From Setomelanomma holmii (lineage: Eukaryota; Ascomycota; Dothideomycetes; Pleosporales; Phaeosphaeriaceae): a DNA stretch of 64,000 nucleotides. Below are positions 1 through 11,714 of the stretch, piece by piece. The notes under the pieces were generated by a model that saw only the letters and a list, made by a program, of their open reading frames with translations, did not search any database and was not told the DNA's origin. A program made the position numbers and the translations under genes. The first letter of the stretch is position 1. Every line of letters begins with the position of its first letter. The stretch covers positions 62,001 to 126,000 of the forward strand of contig ML978174.1 of the NCBI GenBank assembly GCA_010015745.1. Direction: 5' to 3'.

Positions 1-165
1 CTGCGTACAAACTACGTTAAAAAACTCGACGCCCGAACCGCACTCCGGCAACGTCTAAGCCAGGATTCAAGCACGACATTCCCATGCGATCGTCCTGTGC
101 GGAGAACGTCACGCAATTCAGTAGGACCATAATTATCACTACGACAAATCCAAATTGTACAGCCA

Positions 166-2962
166 ATGAGAGCCTTTCGCCAACGATTTTCGTCTCCAAA
201 GTCGAACATAGCGGTCTTCGAAGATGCCGATAATGAGGGCGACCAATGGAGCCTCACTTCCACCTATAAGCTGAATGACTCGAACCCCTACATGGACAGA
301 CACTCATGTCCCGTCGCTCCAAGTTGCGCAAATCAATCGGCATCGTCACTAGTAGTTCGCAGAGGCTCTCCCACTGAGCCTAATGCCAAGGAGACTGTGC
401 ATGGGGAGGCTCTCCGCAACATGGACCTCAAGATCGAACACAATACCGGGAGCGATGTTGATCTTGTGAAAAGAATGGAGCTTCGACCTACATCCGTGGA
501 GACTCATGAGCATATCAGTATGATTCTGAGAGCAGTAGATGACCAGCTTCGAAAGCCGATGAAAGCTTCGGACTTCGCTACCTCTGTCTTTACTAAAGAG
601 GAGGACTTAGTCCTCTTACAAGCCCGCTTACAGAGTCTTCTACCAATGGACTATGCGTCTGTCTCCCCCAACGACATTTCGGAAGACGTACTTGGAAACC
701 GCAAGATCTTCTCCCGATTAGCGATCGTGCACACGGAGCTAGGAGATTACGCAGAAGCTGAAAGGTTCCACAATCCCTGCCTGCCCTTATCTTTTTCTCG
801 AATCTGACGATCTTGCTGGACTTCGCGCACGTGCTGGCTGGTGAGCACGCACGAGAGGACTCGAATTCTATGATGCAATTCCTCACCTTCCTTTGACAAG
901 TGGTCGGCACCTTCAGTGGACTGAAAACATCCTCAAAGCGTTGCCGTGGATGACAAGCGATCTAGGAGGACTGAAGTCAACAACAAGAGTAGTGCTGTTT
1001 CGCACTATCTCAGTTCTGAATGCTCAGCGCAAATACGTGGACGCTTCCGCACATCTGGATCTATTCGACAGGTTATATCGGAGCGATAAGAGCCTGTGTC
1101 CACTGTGGATCGGCAAAGAAAAGGCAATAATCAATTCCGCCCAGGGCGACCGAGTTTATGCCCCCGAACACTTTATCGCCGACTACGCGAGAAGCGCAGA
1201 TTCTCGCGGGATGTGGGATCACGAGGCTTTGAGCACATTGTTGGAGTTTGGCATAGCTCTCAGAGATTGGGGCGAACACAAAGCCGCCCTCAGCATTCTT
1301 GTGGAGTGCCGTCGAGGTTCTTATTACAGATATGGTCGTTCACATCCCAAGTCGAACCGAGTTCGTGGCGAGCTTGCCTTTTGTGAAGGGTCTTAGTCTA
1401 TTCTTCGGGATCTTTGGCGTTTTGGACACCCAACTTATTCCACACAAAAACGTCAGTCCATCGCTTTCGAGCACACCGAGCTCAACACTATCCCTGACAT
1501 TTTCGCGCATGTGCCTAACGTGGAGTATGATCAGCTCGAAGAAGTGCTCAAGGGGTTTCACAGCGATAACTTCGTCGAGCCTTTACCAGCAAGACTGCGC
1601 CGGATGATAGCGAAGTGCACGTGGCGTCGTGGTGATCATGTGGCTGCGTTCGACAAATTATCCATAAGAAAAGAGCCGTCAAGACAGCAGTCAGATCCAG
1701 AACAATGGAATGTCCTTGCCACAGCGCTAGAGAAAATTATGATGGCTTTCGAAGTATACGGTTCGTCCACCACACAGGACGGTGTCACCATTGTACTGCG
1801 ACATCTGGCAATACTGTCAGCGTCAGACCATGCTCATGAGCTGTTCGATGCAGTGCGCAGAAGGCTTGCTGACCTCAAGGTCGGGCATTTTACGCATAAA
1901 GCAATCGAGAAAGCACTTGCAGTGGGAGGGTCCCCAATTTCGGAAGTGGGATCCCAAGTGCTAGGCAGAGGCGCCTACGCAACGGTAGAGAGTGTCAAGA
2001 TTGGGACTCAATGCTACGCACGAAAGGCTATCACTTTACCTCGCCATCGACAAGGTCGAATACGAGATGCGATACAGAACGAGATATCCGTCATTAATGC
2101 GTTGAATCATCCCCATATTATCCGAGTCTTTCTGACCTATGAGGACAAGACACGCTTCTTCATTGTTATGGAACCTCTTGCGAAGTGCGACTTAGAAGCG
2201 TACATGGCGCGGCACGTCGGAAAACCTCTTTCGAGCCGGCATAAAGTCATGATTAGAAGATGGTTCATTTGTTTGGCCAACAGCCTGGCTTTCATCCATT
2301 CCAAAGGTGTTCGTCACAAGGATATCAAATCACTCAACATCCTTGTCCATGGCGATAACGTCATATTCGCTGACTTCGGCTCCAGTCACATCTTTCTGGA
2401 AGGAGACCATAGCACAAGCGAAGGACCATCTCATGGTCACACGAAGATGTATTGCGCTCCCGAAGTCATCACGTATGGGAAAAGAAACAGATCAGCGGAC
2501 GTCTTCTCGCTCGGATGTGTCTTCGTTGAACTGGCAATTTGGCTCTACGGCCCAGAGAACTTTAGCATAGCCGATTGGCACACGTTTCGGGAGGCAATCG
2601 CATACTCTGCTTCACTCGACAAGGTGGCCGAATGGTTCGAGAATCAGGAGCATCGAACGCCACGGGAACGATACAGGGACTTGATTGGTAAAATGCTGGC
2701 TGTAGATCCCAAAGCGAGACCCACGGCCAGGGAAGCTAGCGAGATTGCTCTCGCATTGTTCAACCCCGACCTCGTCAAGAAAAAGTCTGAGCCATGTCCA
2801 GAATGTCGCCTCGACTTATGGGTGGACGACCAAGACCAGTCGTTATCTGGACGCTCTGTCGTATTGGAACCCTCGACAACGGCAAGTCAGGGGGATAATA
2901 CCCTTCTTGTACCAGAGTCGTATCTGTCGGATATCTGGAAGGAGTATCAGACTTGGGAGTAG
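166..2962 (+). CDS. TPR-like plus serine/threonine protein kinase gene, probably disrupted
   Basis: The C-terminal half is a clear protein kinase: glycine loop GRGAYATV, ARKAI with the beta-3 lysine, catalytic loop HKDIKSLN, DFGSS, and a CAPEV activation-loop end (about 1950-2760). The N-terminal half is helical, with a TPR-like patch (LGDYAEAERF, near 745-775). An intron at 841-900 (GTGAGC to ACAAG) joins the next exon cleanly. Two lesions remain. The reading frame slips by one base between about 765 and 790, and a TAG at 1394-1396 interrupts a frame that is otherwise open from 901 to 2962. The catalytic HRD arginine is lysine, which kinases tolerate. The ATG at 166 is the first usable start. 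The kinase fold is certain; whether the gene still makes a full product is doubtful, and a sequencing error is the alternative. Such TPR-kinase genes are usually accessory in fungi. Confidence 0.7.
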
Positions 2963-3606
2963 GAACTACGTATTGAACACTTACGGGCTGAATCGCCCTA
3001 GTTAGAGAACCTCCAATGCGGGTCGTTTTCAATGCTACACGCGAGCGTACTTGGAGATGTGTACGAGGTAGTCCTGATCGTCTAATATATCTGTGAATTT
3101 CGACAAAAAGCTTGCGCAAAGATCCCTGAAGTCACTCTGTATACTATAAATGGGGTCGGTGGGGCCAATTATGATAGTGGTGTTGGGTTGGAGTGAAGAT
3201 TGTAAGAACTCATTTAGTATGAAGTGGGACGTGAATGTCGCGTGCTTGAATTGTAAAGCGTCTTCCACTATCATTGCATCGCATGAGAAAGTCAGGGGTT
3301 GAACCATATCTGGTCCTCGAGACACACGTGCCGCCTTGGCACGGTGGGAGGCTGATATTTTGTCGCGCAGGTCGATCGAAGCAGCTTCTTCCCTCGGCCA
3401 CCTTCCTCACTATTTCCAAACCAAAACCACTCTGGAGCCTCGAACTAGGGTGTCTTGCAAACACCTCGAGCCCTGCCTTTGATCCTTTGACCTTGCAGTA
3501 TTGGCGCAAAGCTGAGAAGGTGCCACCCGGATTTCGAGGGCACACCAACTTTGGAAGCCAGCAACAACAACCGACTTGTTGAAAAGACGACCACACCGGC
3601 TCCAAA
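2963..3606. other. intergenic, no gene seen
   Basis: This lies between the kinase-like gene and the HET gene, both on the plus strand. The short open frames on either strand have no recognisable domain or splice support. It probably holds the kinase 3' end and the HET gene promoter. Confidence 0.5.
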
Positions 3607-5934
3607 ATGAGCGCTCTGCTCAACAGGCTTCACTTGTACGATTCTTATCCGATACCACCTGACTTGCGCTGCATTCGTGTCTTGCGCGTGCATGCGCCAC
3701 ATACAAACGAGGGCGAGATTAAATGCGATATGACGGTCGTGCATCTCGATTCGAATACTCCTTTTACGGCTTTGTCCTATGTCTGGGGATCTCCAGAATG
3801 CTCTGACCGATCCCTGCGATGTGGTCACGCGAGTCTTCCTGTCACCCTCAACTGCCACTCAGCGCTGTGGCATCTGAGGAAGAAGCTCGGTAGTTTCTGT
3901 ATCTGGGTAGACTCGGTGTGCATCGATCAGACCAATGCGCAAGAGAAGGTGCAGCAGATCGCTCTCATGAAAGAAATCTACAGGAAGGCCGAGCACGTGT
4001 ATGTCTGGTTGGGGCCAGGCAGTCCTGCCACCCAGCGGGCAGTGACTTACTTGGGTGAAGGTGGACTGATGGGCGGCTTCTCCGATGATGTTGGCATCCA
4101 GAACACGAGCCGAATGTCTATTTGGTCACGACGTCTCAACTGCTATTTGACTCTGTGGAGCTCTACGAGAACTGTACTTCCCGAATCTCTCGGACCGATC
4201 GGTGAGCTTCTCGTCATGCTTTTTGACTGATCGAACAATATCTGACCTTTCCAAGGTCCTCGATGGTCCTTAAAGGTCTCTCCGTTCCGGTATTGGCGAA
4301 TCACCCGTAGTACATCCATTGTGTCAATGGAGGATATAGAGAATCTACTAGATGCCACCTGGACGCAGCGCATCTGGACTTACCAAGAAATTGTCCTTGC
4401 GTCTCGACCCGTCCTAGTCAGCGGAGTGTCACACATTCCGTGGCCACAATTCACGTTTGCTATACTTTTCCTTGGAGCCTTCACAAGTTCGTCGATTGTC
4501 GACCGCTGGATAGACATACTAAGCACCCGCGCACATTATCGAGCATCGGTAGAGGAAGAGGATATCGACCTCGTAACCAGCGAGATCCAGACTCTGAAGA
4601 ATTATTCGAACTTCGTAACAGACTTCTGGCCTGAATATCCCGCCCTCAAGCCTCTGGCCGTGGTGTTTCTGTCCGCAAGTGCTGTGCCTGCCCTGGGACT
4701 GAGCCACTACTACTGGATGGCTTCGGTACTTCTAGCTGGATTTGGCGTCTTACCACTTATTCTGCTTCTGATTGTCGACGTCCTGCTTTGGCTTCCACCG
4801 AACCCTGGAATATCTCTAGGAACCCGACATAAAATTGAACAAACCTTTTCCCTGAACAGAACGTTCAAGACCGGGTTCCTCAATACCTTGTGCCTACGTC
4901 AAGCGACCGACCCGCGAGACATGAGCTTCGCTATTCTGCCATTGCTCCAGCATAGGTACATTATGTCATTACCTACGATAGACTATGCGGCCCCGGTCGA
5001 GCACATTTATACACATTTTGCGGCCTTTCTACTTCAAATCTGCGGATATTCGGATGTTTTGACGATGGCAGCGGAAGTCAGATGCCCCGGGGCTCCCACG
5101 TGGGTGCCTGATTTTTCCGAACACCTGCACCCTATCTTCGGTCTTGCCGGTGGATCGCCCCGCGATCCCGCGTCTCAGAGCAGCTACTATCGCGAGCAAG
5201 ACGTAGATACTATCGATCATGTCATCTGTGTAGAAGCGCAAATTTTTGGCACCATCAACCTTGTGTCTGACTTCCGGCATATAACATCGTGTGACCGTGG
5301 GATGATTCACGCCACCCGTCTACATAACGCAGCCCGGATCATGGACGTATCGCCTCCGCCGCCGCATAGAAATAACTATTTTACAGGAGAAGCGTGCGTA
5401 ATCTTCGACGGGTCAGTGTTCCCAAGTCAAAAACCGGTGTGGCTCAGCATATTCGAGCAGTACTTTCAAGCAGATGTCAAGAAACTCGTCCCTAGTCGCT
5501 GGTTGTATTATCGCACATTAGTAATTCCATGTGCCAAGTTACGCGCGACCCCGCAGGAGCTGCTTCGAAGGATTGAGGTACTTGGACTTTTCGACGTACA
5601 CGACCTTATCGCTGAAACATTTGCGCATTCGGAAAGAACTTTCTTCGTGTTGGAAGACTTTCAAGAAATGGAAGCGTTCAGTCTCAAGACTGGCGCGAAT
5701 ATACTCGAGCAATATGACGGCTATTATTGGATGGGATATGTGGTCGGTCGACAACAAGGCGAAATTCGAAAAGGTGACACCATCATCCGTGCGCGAGGAG
5801 CACATGGTCATATCATCGTCCGGCAAGCAGAAGACAAACTCATTGCTCGGCTTGATGAGACGCAGTCCCGAGAGTTAGATGTTGAGATGCAGGGTGGTAT
5901 TGACTGTCCTGCTATTAATGTTGCATTAGGATAA
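3607..5934 (+). CDS. heterokaryon incompatibility (HET) domain protein with membrane segments
   Basis: HET-domain proteins act in fungal non-self recognition and cell death after hyphal fusion. Two exons, 3607-4201 and 4256-5934, are separated by a 54-nt intron (GTGAGC ... TTCCAAG) and encode about 757 residues. HET landmarks are FTALSYVWG (residues 53-61), FCIWVDSVCIDQ, the VYVWLG block, and TWTQRIWTYQE near residue 235 at the domain end. Unlike most HET proteins, the domain is followed by hydrophobic stretches, around residues 262-282 and a longer one around 331-380 that could make two helices. The remaining C-terminal region, about 350 residues, has no motif I recognise. It is a lone gene with no NACHT or STAND partner. 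The family call is firm; membrane placement is inferred from hydrophobicity. Confidence 0.88.
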
Positions 5935-6262
5935 GTGGAGCATTCGCAGCCTACGCACTCCACTACGCGGGTAACGAACTACGTGGACACGTTCACATGA
6001 TGAAGATACCATTTTAGTCACTTTGCATAGGGTTCCTTAGACTGTCTTTCTCATGCCCTTTTGCCTTGATCCGCCTGATCCCCAGTCGCCGGTGACAAGA
6101 TCGACACAGCATAGGGAATGAGCAACTCATGGAAAGTAGTCGCTTTTGATAACCCACAAGTTATGATGAAACACAAATGAAGGCTCCATCGACCCACGAA
6201 GCCGTCCGAGAAGCACGAAACCCAAAGTCCACAACCACATGAAGACTGCACCAGACAGCCTG
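5935..6262. terminator. convergent 3' intergenic region
   Basis: A short spacer between two genes that converge: the HET gene from the left and an F-box-like gene from the right. It presumably carries both 3' ends. No specific terminator motif was identified. Confidence 0.3.
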
Positions 6263-7843
6263 TCAACCCCACAGTCGGCGCCGGTGCCGCTCCTTCTTTT
6301 GGTAGACCAGGTTGCACCGCACCTCGCAGCGACATTTTGGCGGGAAGAACGGCTCGTCATCGCCACTAGTGTCCATGACTTGAGGCACGACCGAAACTGG
6401 CTCATCGTCTTTCTCGTCCCAACTCTCCTGCTCAACCGGCTCGTCCAGCTGTATGCCTCCACCACACTCGGCGTACAGCTCCGCCCAGTCCCGAGCCGTG
6501 AACTTTAATCTCACCCTTGCCTCGTTGCGCAACGCATAAAAGCGTGCTTTCTCTTGCCCATCGCCACAATTCTTAATCCGGACGCGGGAATAGGGAGCCA
6601 AGACCTCTGCGATTTGTTCGTAAATGACTCGATGGAGCATGCGAGGACACACTTGGTCCCTCCCGTGGTGGAATAGCGCCGGACCACGCAGGCTGTGACC
6701 CTCATTCCATCCATCGTGTGGCTGCAAAGGAAGACGGATTTCTATTTCCTTGAGACACGGAAGTTGCTGAAAGACCTCGTATGTTGTACGCTGCGTGTAC
6801 CAGTATTGCTTGAAGCCACCGACTGTGACTTTGAAGAAGTGCATGTAAGACAAGAAGTCCATGTACACGGATACTTTGCGGATACCATGAGCGAAAGTAG
6901 CATAATGCTGGAGATGCGGGTAGATCTTCGGGTACTGCTTGTAACAATGCGCGAGGACCTGGGTCTTTTCGTCTGTGGGCAGGCTATTGGGCTCGATCAT
7001 CTGGTAGTAGCGTCCCAGGCGGCAAATCGCATTGTCGAGTTTCTCGTATGAGTTGGCGAATAGACCAAAGCCTTTGCTGTGTACCAAAGCACTGCTTCCT
7101 ATGAAGCAGAGTCGAAGCGCAATGGCGCGGACCTGGTGTGATACGCCGAGGAGCGAAGCCCAGTTACCGAGCTGGTCGACAATCTCGTAGATACCAAATT
7201 CGCGACCAGGCTTATCTCCAGGGTGCTTTGCGAAGAAACTCTTGTGCTTGTAAAGAAGTGTCCGGTATTCGTCTTGCGTGAGAGGTGCGTGCAAGCAGGA
7301 CTGTATTACGTGTTCCTTGAGCTCAGTAGGTAGGCTGTTCCAGTCGAACTGCTTTCCGTTAGCTGACCACCAAGCTTGCATCGTCTGCTTAGAGGCCATG
7401 CAATTCTCGAAAATTGGGAAATGCTTGGCCAGGAAGTTATGAAGCGGCATGCTCTGTCCATTCTCGATGACCTCGATTTTGTTTGTAGGCTTCAAAACCT
7501 TCGAACGTCGATGCTTGCGGAGCTTTGGACGAACTGTGGCTGGTACGCGTCCATTGAAGTTGCCGAACTTGACAAATACCCGCGGCGAAGGATTCAGAGA
7601 AGTGATATTCTCGAGGTTGGAGCCGATTGGCATGATCCGCTTCACGTCTAAGCCAATGTCGAACTCGAAGTGTGCTGCTGATTGTAAGCGATAGTGCAGA
7701 ACAGCCTTCTGTATGACTTCGATGAATGGATGTTCGTCAGCAGTTGGCGTCTCGGCTGCTCCATCGAGGGTCTTCAGGTCCCACGGGTTGTCGTAAAAGT
7801 TTATAGACTGGTTGAGCTCGACGAAGTTGGTGGCTAGACCCAT
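6263..7843 (-). CDS. hypothetical protein with possible F-box-like motif
   Basis: One uninterrupted 526-residue frame begins with ATG at 7843. Around residues 168-185 it reads DWNSLPTELKEHVIQSCL, which resembles the start of an F-box (LPxEL...I). F-box proteins normally hand substrates to SCF ubiquitin ligases, but no leucine-rich or WD repeats follow, so that role is a guess. The middle is rich in aromatic and basic residues. The C-terminus has an acidic patch and then a short Cys/Arg-rich tail (PKCRCEVRCN). No transmembrane segment or signal peptide is visible. Long single-exon orphans of this type are common in Dothideomycete genomes. Coding status is well supported by frame length; function is unknown. 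Confidence 0.72.
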   Translation of the reverse strand: MGLATNFVELNQSINFYDNPWDLKTLDGAAETPTADEHPFIEVIQKAVLHYRLQSAAHFEFDIGLDVKRIMPIGSNLENITSLNPSPRVFVKFGNFNGRVPATVRPKLRKHRRSKVLKPTNKIEVIENGQSMPLHNFLAKHFPIFENCMASKQTMQAWWSANGKQFDWNSLPTELKEHVIQSCLHAPLTQDEYRTLLYKHKSFFAKHPGDKPGREFGIYEIVDQLGNWASLLGVSHQVRAIALRLCFIGSSALVHSKGFGLFANSYEKLDNAICRLGRYYQMIEPNSLPTDEKTQVLAHCYKQYPKIYPHLQHYATFAHGIRKVSVYMDFLSYMHFFKVTVGGFKQYWYTQRTTYEVFQQLPCLKEIEIRLPLQPHDGWNEGHSLRGPALFHHGRDQVCPRMLHRVIYEQIAEVLAPYSRVRIKNCGDGQEKARFYALRNEARVRLKFTARDWAELYAECGGGIQLDEPVEQESWDEKDDEPVSVVPQVMDTSGDDEPFFPPKCRCEVRCNLVYQKKERHRRRLWG

Positions 7844-9217
7844 GTTGCGTGAGGTGTCTGTCGGTGACGAGTTGTTCTGGATGCACGATCTATTGTGCGA
7901 AGGTCAGCAAGGTTCGAGAAGAGATAGCCAAAGGCGTGGTGTAGCGCAATCTGCCAATGATGAGAGTTTTGACGAAGAAGAGGCACAAGAGTAGACAAGA
8001 GGACTCTCGTATGCGACGCCAGATAGGCAGCAACAAATCACCTACAATAACTTCGTCAATGAAACCAGGCTGGATATGTGGTCGACTGAGTTGATATGGT
8101 GGCCAAATAGGCAGAAAGGCGCTGCCTTCAGCGATCAAAATGCGTCTATCCGATTGTACTCCGATACGTCTATAGCCAGTCCGAGTTGCATGATACAATG
8201 GTTCTTGCAGTAACAAGGCCAAAGCGAACCAGCGCTTAAAGTGGAAGTTGTCGTGATAGTGAGCAAGGCAAGTGACACAAAGAAGATTGATATACGCGAG
8301 CCTGAATGCATCTGTTCGCCGTTGCTGCCTGGCCAGGGTTCAGTTGAGTGAATGATTTCTCAGGTAAAGGCGAGGGAATTGCAGTGTTTGTCCGCCAAAG
8401 CTATGTAAAACCGTATAGCGGCCTGGAAAAGCGCCGTTCTCGGTAATATTGCTGTTGGTATTGTAAAATATGTGAGTCAAGGCTTGAAAGTACTAAAGCA
8501 AGTGCAATGACCGTCATGAAGTGAGGAAGCAGCCACGCAACGTGGAGCATGTAGGTTCTAACAGCACCTGCATACCCCTTGCTAGCATGACGACGGTTGA
8601 GAAGATTGATTCGTATTCCGAGATGCTCCGCAGAGGACGTGTTGCAGAGACAGAAAGGCTCCCGACTCCGACATCACATTGCATTGTAGCGGACCCTCCA
8701 AAACCCGCATGCAAAAGTATCGCACATGTTCAATAAGGTTTAGACATGCTAATCGATCAAGCGTGCGCCACCCCATTTTTGGCTCGGGGTATTTAAGTGG
8801 TGGACCCTTGAGATGGTGAAAAAGGAAGGAACCTCAGTGTACGATATCTGGGAATTATCTTGAATCTGATTGCACACGCGATCGACACTCGCGAAGAGCG
8901 CCCAAGGAGTGATAGGAGTGTGTCCGATTTCGAGTGTTGAAGTGCTCCATTGAAACCTGGCTTCGAGCATTAGGAAATTGGAGTGAAAGAGCTTCGGAGG
9001 GACGAAGCAATCAAAGGCGCTGTTGCCAAGACGCTAGTCCACTTCAAGCCAAGCTCGACCCTCGCACCAATAGCCTTCAAGCACTCCAAAGCACACGACA
9101 ACATCTACACCACACATAAAACATCATACAAACCAGTTCGATACTACAGGAGTAGCATCCAACGTCGTCGCGCAACCAATCCGGCTGGATCTAGAAGCCA
9201 CAAGCGGTGCCATCACA
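7844..9217. promoter_or_regulatory. divergent intergenic region upstream of MED8 and the F-box-like gene
   Basis: About 1.4 kb separates two divergently transcribed genes. I found no convincing coding frame. A TATTTAAG box near 8790 faces the MED8 gene but lies more than 400 bases from its ATG, so its use is uncertain. Promoters of both genes are expected here. Confidence 0.35.
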
Positions 9218-10168
9218 ATGAACGCCAACTTCCTCGGCGCACCTAACCGGGACGACATGCATACCCTCGAATCCCTCCGGCGCCAACTCATGCCCATGAT
9301 CGGCCTACTAGAAAAACTCCAACAAGACATGCAATTCAAATTGTCCCGCGGTGAAACCGTCGACTGGCCGCACATCCAAGACTTAACCTCTCGCATCAGC
9401 CGTTACCTAATTTCCATCAATGGATACATTAACGGTACATACCGGCACACCGCCGAGGAAGCCGGGAAAGACACCGCCGGAAAACCTATTTTGGATGAGG
9501 ATCGGAATGTCAAGATGAACTATCGCGATATGGCGGTTGCAGGACATGCGGAGCAATTGGGTAATCTGCACGTCTTCCCTCAAGCGCCGTTTCCGATTGC
9601 CAATGAGCGATTCGCTAGCATGGCGGCATCACTGCTCGAGAAGCGATTGAAGCCCGATGAGGAGAAGTGGGTTGAGGAAAAGATCAGGAAAGCAGCAGAG
9701 TTTGCGTACGTGCCAGGAGAATGGGGTGTTGAGCCCAAGAAACCCGAAGTCAAAGAGGAAGAAGACAGTGATGATGAGGAGAACTTGAAAGGCTGGGATC
9801 CCGCGGTGCCGTTGGAGAGGGTCAAAGGAAGTCTGGACGAGGATGCGATTATGGAAGTGTGGAAGTTGGCGCATATGACTGTCTTTGATAAGGAATATGG
9901 CAAGATGATGGACTTTGAGCAGGGCGGGGATGAGGAAAGAGATCAAGAAGATGAGATAGATGAAGTGGGCGATGAGGATGAGGAGATGGAAGATGAGGAT
10001 GACGTGGCGGGGACGCCCCAAGCACCTGCTGCTGCGCCCGTGGTAATGATACAACGTGCGCCGCCATCGGTACATAAGCCAGTGCCAGGAACACTTGTCA
10101 TGCCGCTTGAGCTTGTGCATCGTTTCATGGCGTCTGGCGAGATCCAAACGCCTGCTGGACAGCGATAG
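9218..10168 (+). CDS. MED8: Mediator of RNA polymerase II transcription subunit 8
   Basis: MED8 is a head-module subunit of Mediator, which links transcription factors to RNA polymerase II in the nucleus. The single-exon 316-residue protein opens with TLESLRRQLMPMIGLLEKLQ (near residue 12), the N-terminal helix pattern of fungal Med8, followed by the WPHIQDLTSRISRYLISI helix and the LHVFPQAPFPI segment seen after it in this family. From about residue 185 it turns strongly acidic (runs of E and D, about 240-270), then ends in a Pro/Ala-rich tail with PLELVHRFMASG. The length fits fungal Med8 (about 230-320). ATG 9218 gives the N-terminal helix close to the start, as in relatives. The acidic region is low complexity and probably disordered. 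Confidence 0.82.
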   Translation: MNANFLGAPNRDDMHTLESLRRQLMPMIGLLEKLQQDMQFKLSRGETVDWPHIQDLTSRISRYLISINGYINGTYRHTAEEAGKDTAGKPILDEDRNVKMNYRDMAVAGHAEQLGNLHVFPQAPFPIANERFASMAASLLEKRLKPDEEKWVEEKIRKAAEFAYVPGEWGVEPKKPEVKEEEDSDDEENLKGWDPAVPLERVKGSLDEDAIMEVWKLAHMTVFDKEYGKMMDFEQGGDEERDQEDEIDEVGDEDEEMEDEDDVAGTPQAPAAAPVVMIQRAPPSVHKPVPGTLVMPLELVHRFMASGEIQTPAGQR

Positions 10169-10399
10169 GAATACTATCCTCTCAGTCCAAGGTCACAAGA
10201 GGATTCGGATGGTATACTCTTTGCCCGGCTGTAGGGCCTACGAGGCGTTTGGGAGTAACACGATACCTCACAAAGCATTATCAAGGACGTTTTAGCCGTT
10301 ATCATTGAATCTCATTGCTATGCGTTCTTGTGCAGTTGGGTATCATATGAGCGTGATGATTTGACTCCAACAATGCTTCATCAATCATTTCCCCACAGC

Positions 10400-11197
10400 T
10401 TACTCGGGCTTCAGCGCGTATATCCTGACGGGATACAGCTCCTTCGGCATGCCTCTTTGCTGCTCCGTAGCTACGATCTTGAGGCCCGCGTCTTTGAACA
10501 ACCCCCTGAACTTGTCGTCCGATCGTGTGACGCTCGAGTCTTCCTCGTCATAAATGTCGCGTTGCCTGATGTCTGTTGAGAGATTCTCCTTGACGACGAT
10601 CCATGATTTGCTCGACTCTTCGCCTTCCTTTGCCAGCGCAAGGCCGTCCTTGCACCGCCGTAAGTAGACGATCAATTGTGCGTCTGTCAGATGGCCCAGA
10701 CACCATTGATTCCAGATGACATCGTATGAGCCGACTTCTGGTATCCAGTCTTGTAACCCAAGGTTGATGACCTCACCGACCTGGCCCTTGCCATCCTTGC
10801 TCTCCCCGTCGCCCGCGTATTCCCCATTTCCCAGGCTCTGCACCAGCTCATCTGTGAACTTCTTCACCGGCTCCACAACATCCACCTGTTTCGCCACCCC
10901 CAGCAGCAGCCCTTTCGTTATCCTGCCGATACCTGCACCGCAGTCTGCCACGCGTTCGAGTGGTGGTAGGGGTTGTTTCGAGGCCGCTGACTTGCCGCGG
11001 CGCAGCTTTGTCATGAAGTTGGCCGATCCTTGCAGATCTATTCTAGAGGTCTGTGGGTACCCTCCCAGCATGCCGTTGACATCCAACGAGACGCTGTTCC
11101 AATACTCAAGAGAGTGGTTGACATTTATGGAGGCATCGGGGCGGTTCGGGTCATGAGCTGCGTTTGGGGGTGGATCGATATCCATGTCCATGGCCAT
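10400..11197 (-). CDS. TAE1: protein N-terminal alpha-N-methyltransferase (TAE1/NTMT1 family)
   Basis: The family methylates the alpha-amino group of proteins starting X-Pro-Lys, such as ribosomal proteins, using S-adenosylmethionine. The SAM motif VADCGAGIGRITKGLLL and VDVVEPVKKF are clear. The family hallmark YDVIWNQWCLGHLTD follows, and DSSVTRSDDKFRGLF matches the C-terminal substrate loop. I chose ATG 11197 (protein of 265 residues, beginning MAMDMDIDPP) because the open frame upstream to 11305 has no ATG. That upstream stretch would read as a basic, leader-like peptide if a non-ATG codon were used. Relatives have about 230-250 residues, so the length fits. The gene converges on MED8 and diverges from the aldehyde dehydrogenase gene. 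Confidence 0.87.
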   Translation of the reverse strand: MAMDMDIDPPPNAAHDPNRPDASINVNHSLEYWNSVSLDVNGMLGGYPQTSRIDLQGSANFMTKLRRGKSAASKQPLPPLERVADCGAGIGRITKGLLLGVAKQVDVVEPVKKFTDELVQSLGNGEYAGDGESKDGKGQVGEVINLGLQDWIPEVGSYDVIWNQWCLGHLTDAQLIVYLRRCKDGLALAKEGEESSKSWIVVKENLSTDIRQRDIYDEEDSSVTRSDDKFRGLFKDAGLKIVATEQQRGMPKELYPVRIYALKPE

Positions 11198-11714
11198 GAT
11201 TAATGATACTTGCTCGGTGTAGCGGGAGGACGAGAGGAGACGCGGATTGAAGGATGTTTGTCGTGTGAATGCGGCCCTTCTAAAGCTCAACAGTCTGGAA
11301 TGCAATCAGTAGCGAATGCTTTGCTCGCAATTGTGGATGTTGTGCATGTTAGTGAAGTGACCAGTATTCTGATTGAGCGTGATGGCGGGGTAGCTCCGAT
11401 TTGGAAGGAACCCCTCGACGCGTTGCAACACGCGACAGCATTTTATCATCACCATCTGAATCTACACAGGGCGCGTCGACATGCTTATTATACAATTGGC
11501 GGAAACGCATGTGATAGGCGTGAGTGGCGTGTAGAGAGTGGAGTGCAGACGCCGAGTCACGCCGAAAGAAGCAGCTGCACGCGGATAAGCTAGCCATTCG
11601 GTGATATCGCGGGGCACACCACCATGGAAGCTACCACCGTCCCGCAGTTGCCAGAAACGTGCTACAACTGTCTAGCCTATAGATAGCTGCCTGTCTCCTC
11701 TGTCGGCAAAGGAG
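11198..11714. promoter_or_regulatory. bidirectional promoter region (TAE1-like / ALDH)
   Basis: About 500 bases separate two divergent genes, so both promoters must lie here. No specific operator was recognised. Open frames in the region are not supported. Confidence 0.4.

Noticed and set aside
1394..1396. TAG read as a sense codon (reassigned code)
   Set aside because: Many intact genes in the window end with TAG (MED8, the paraoxonase-like gene and others), so TAG is a normal stop here.
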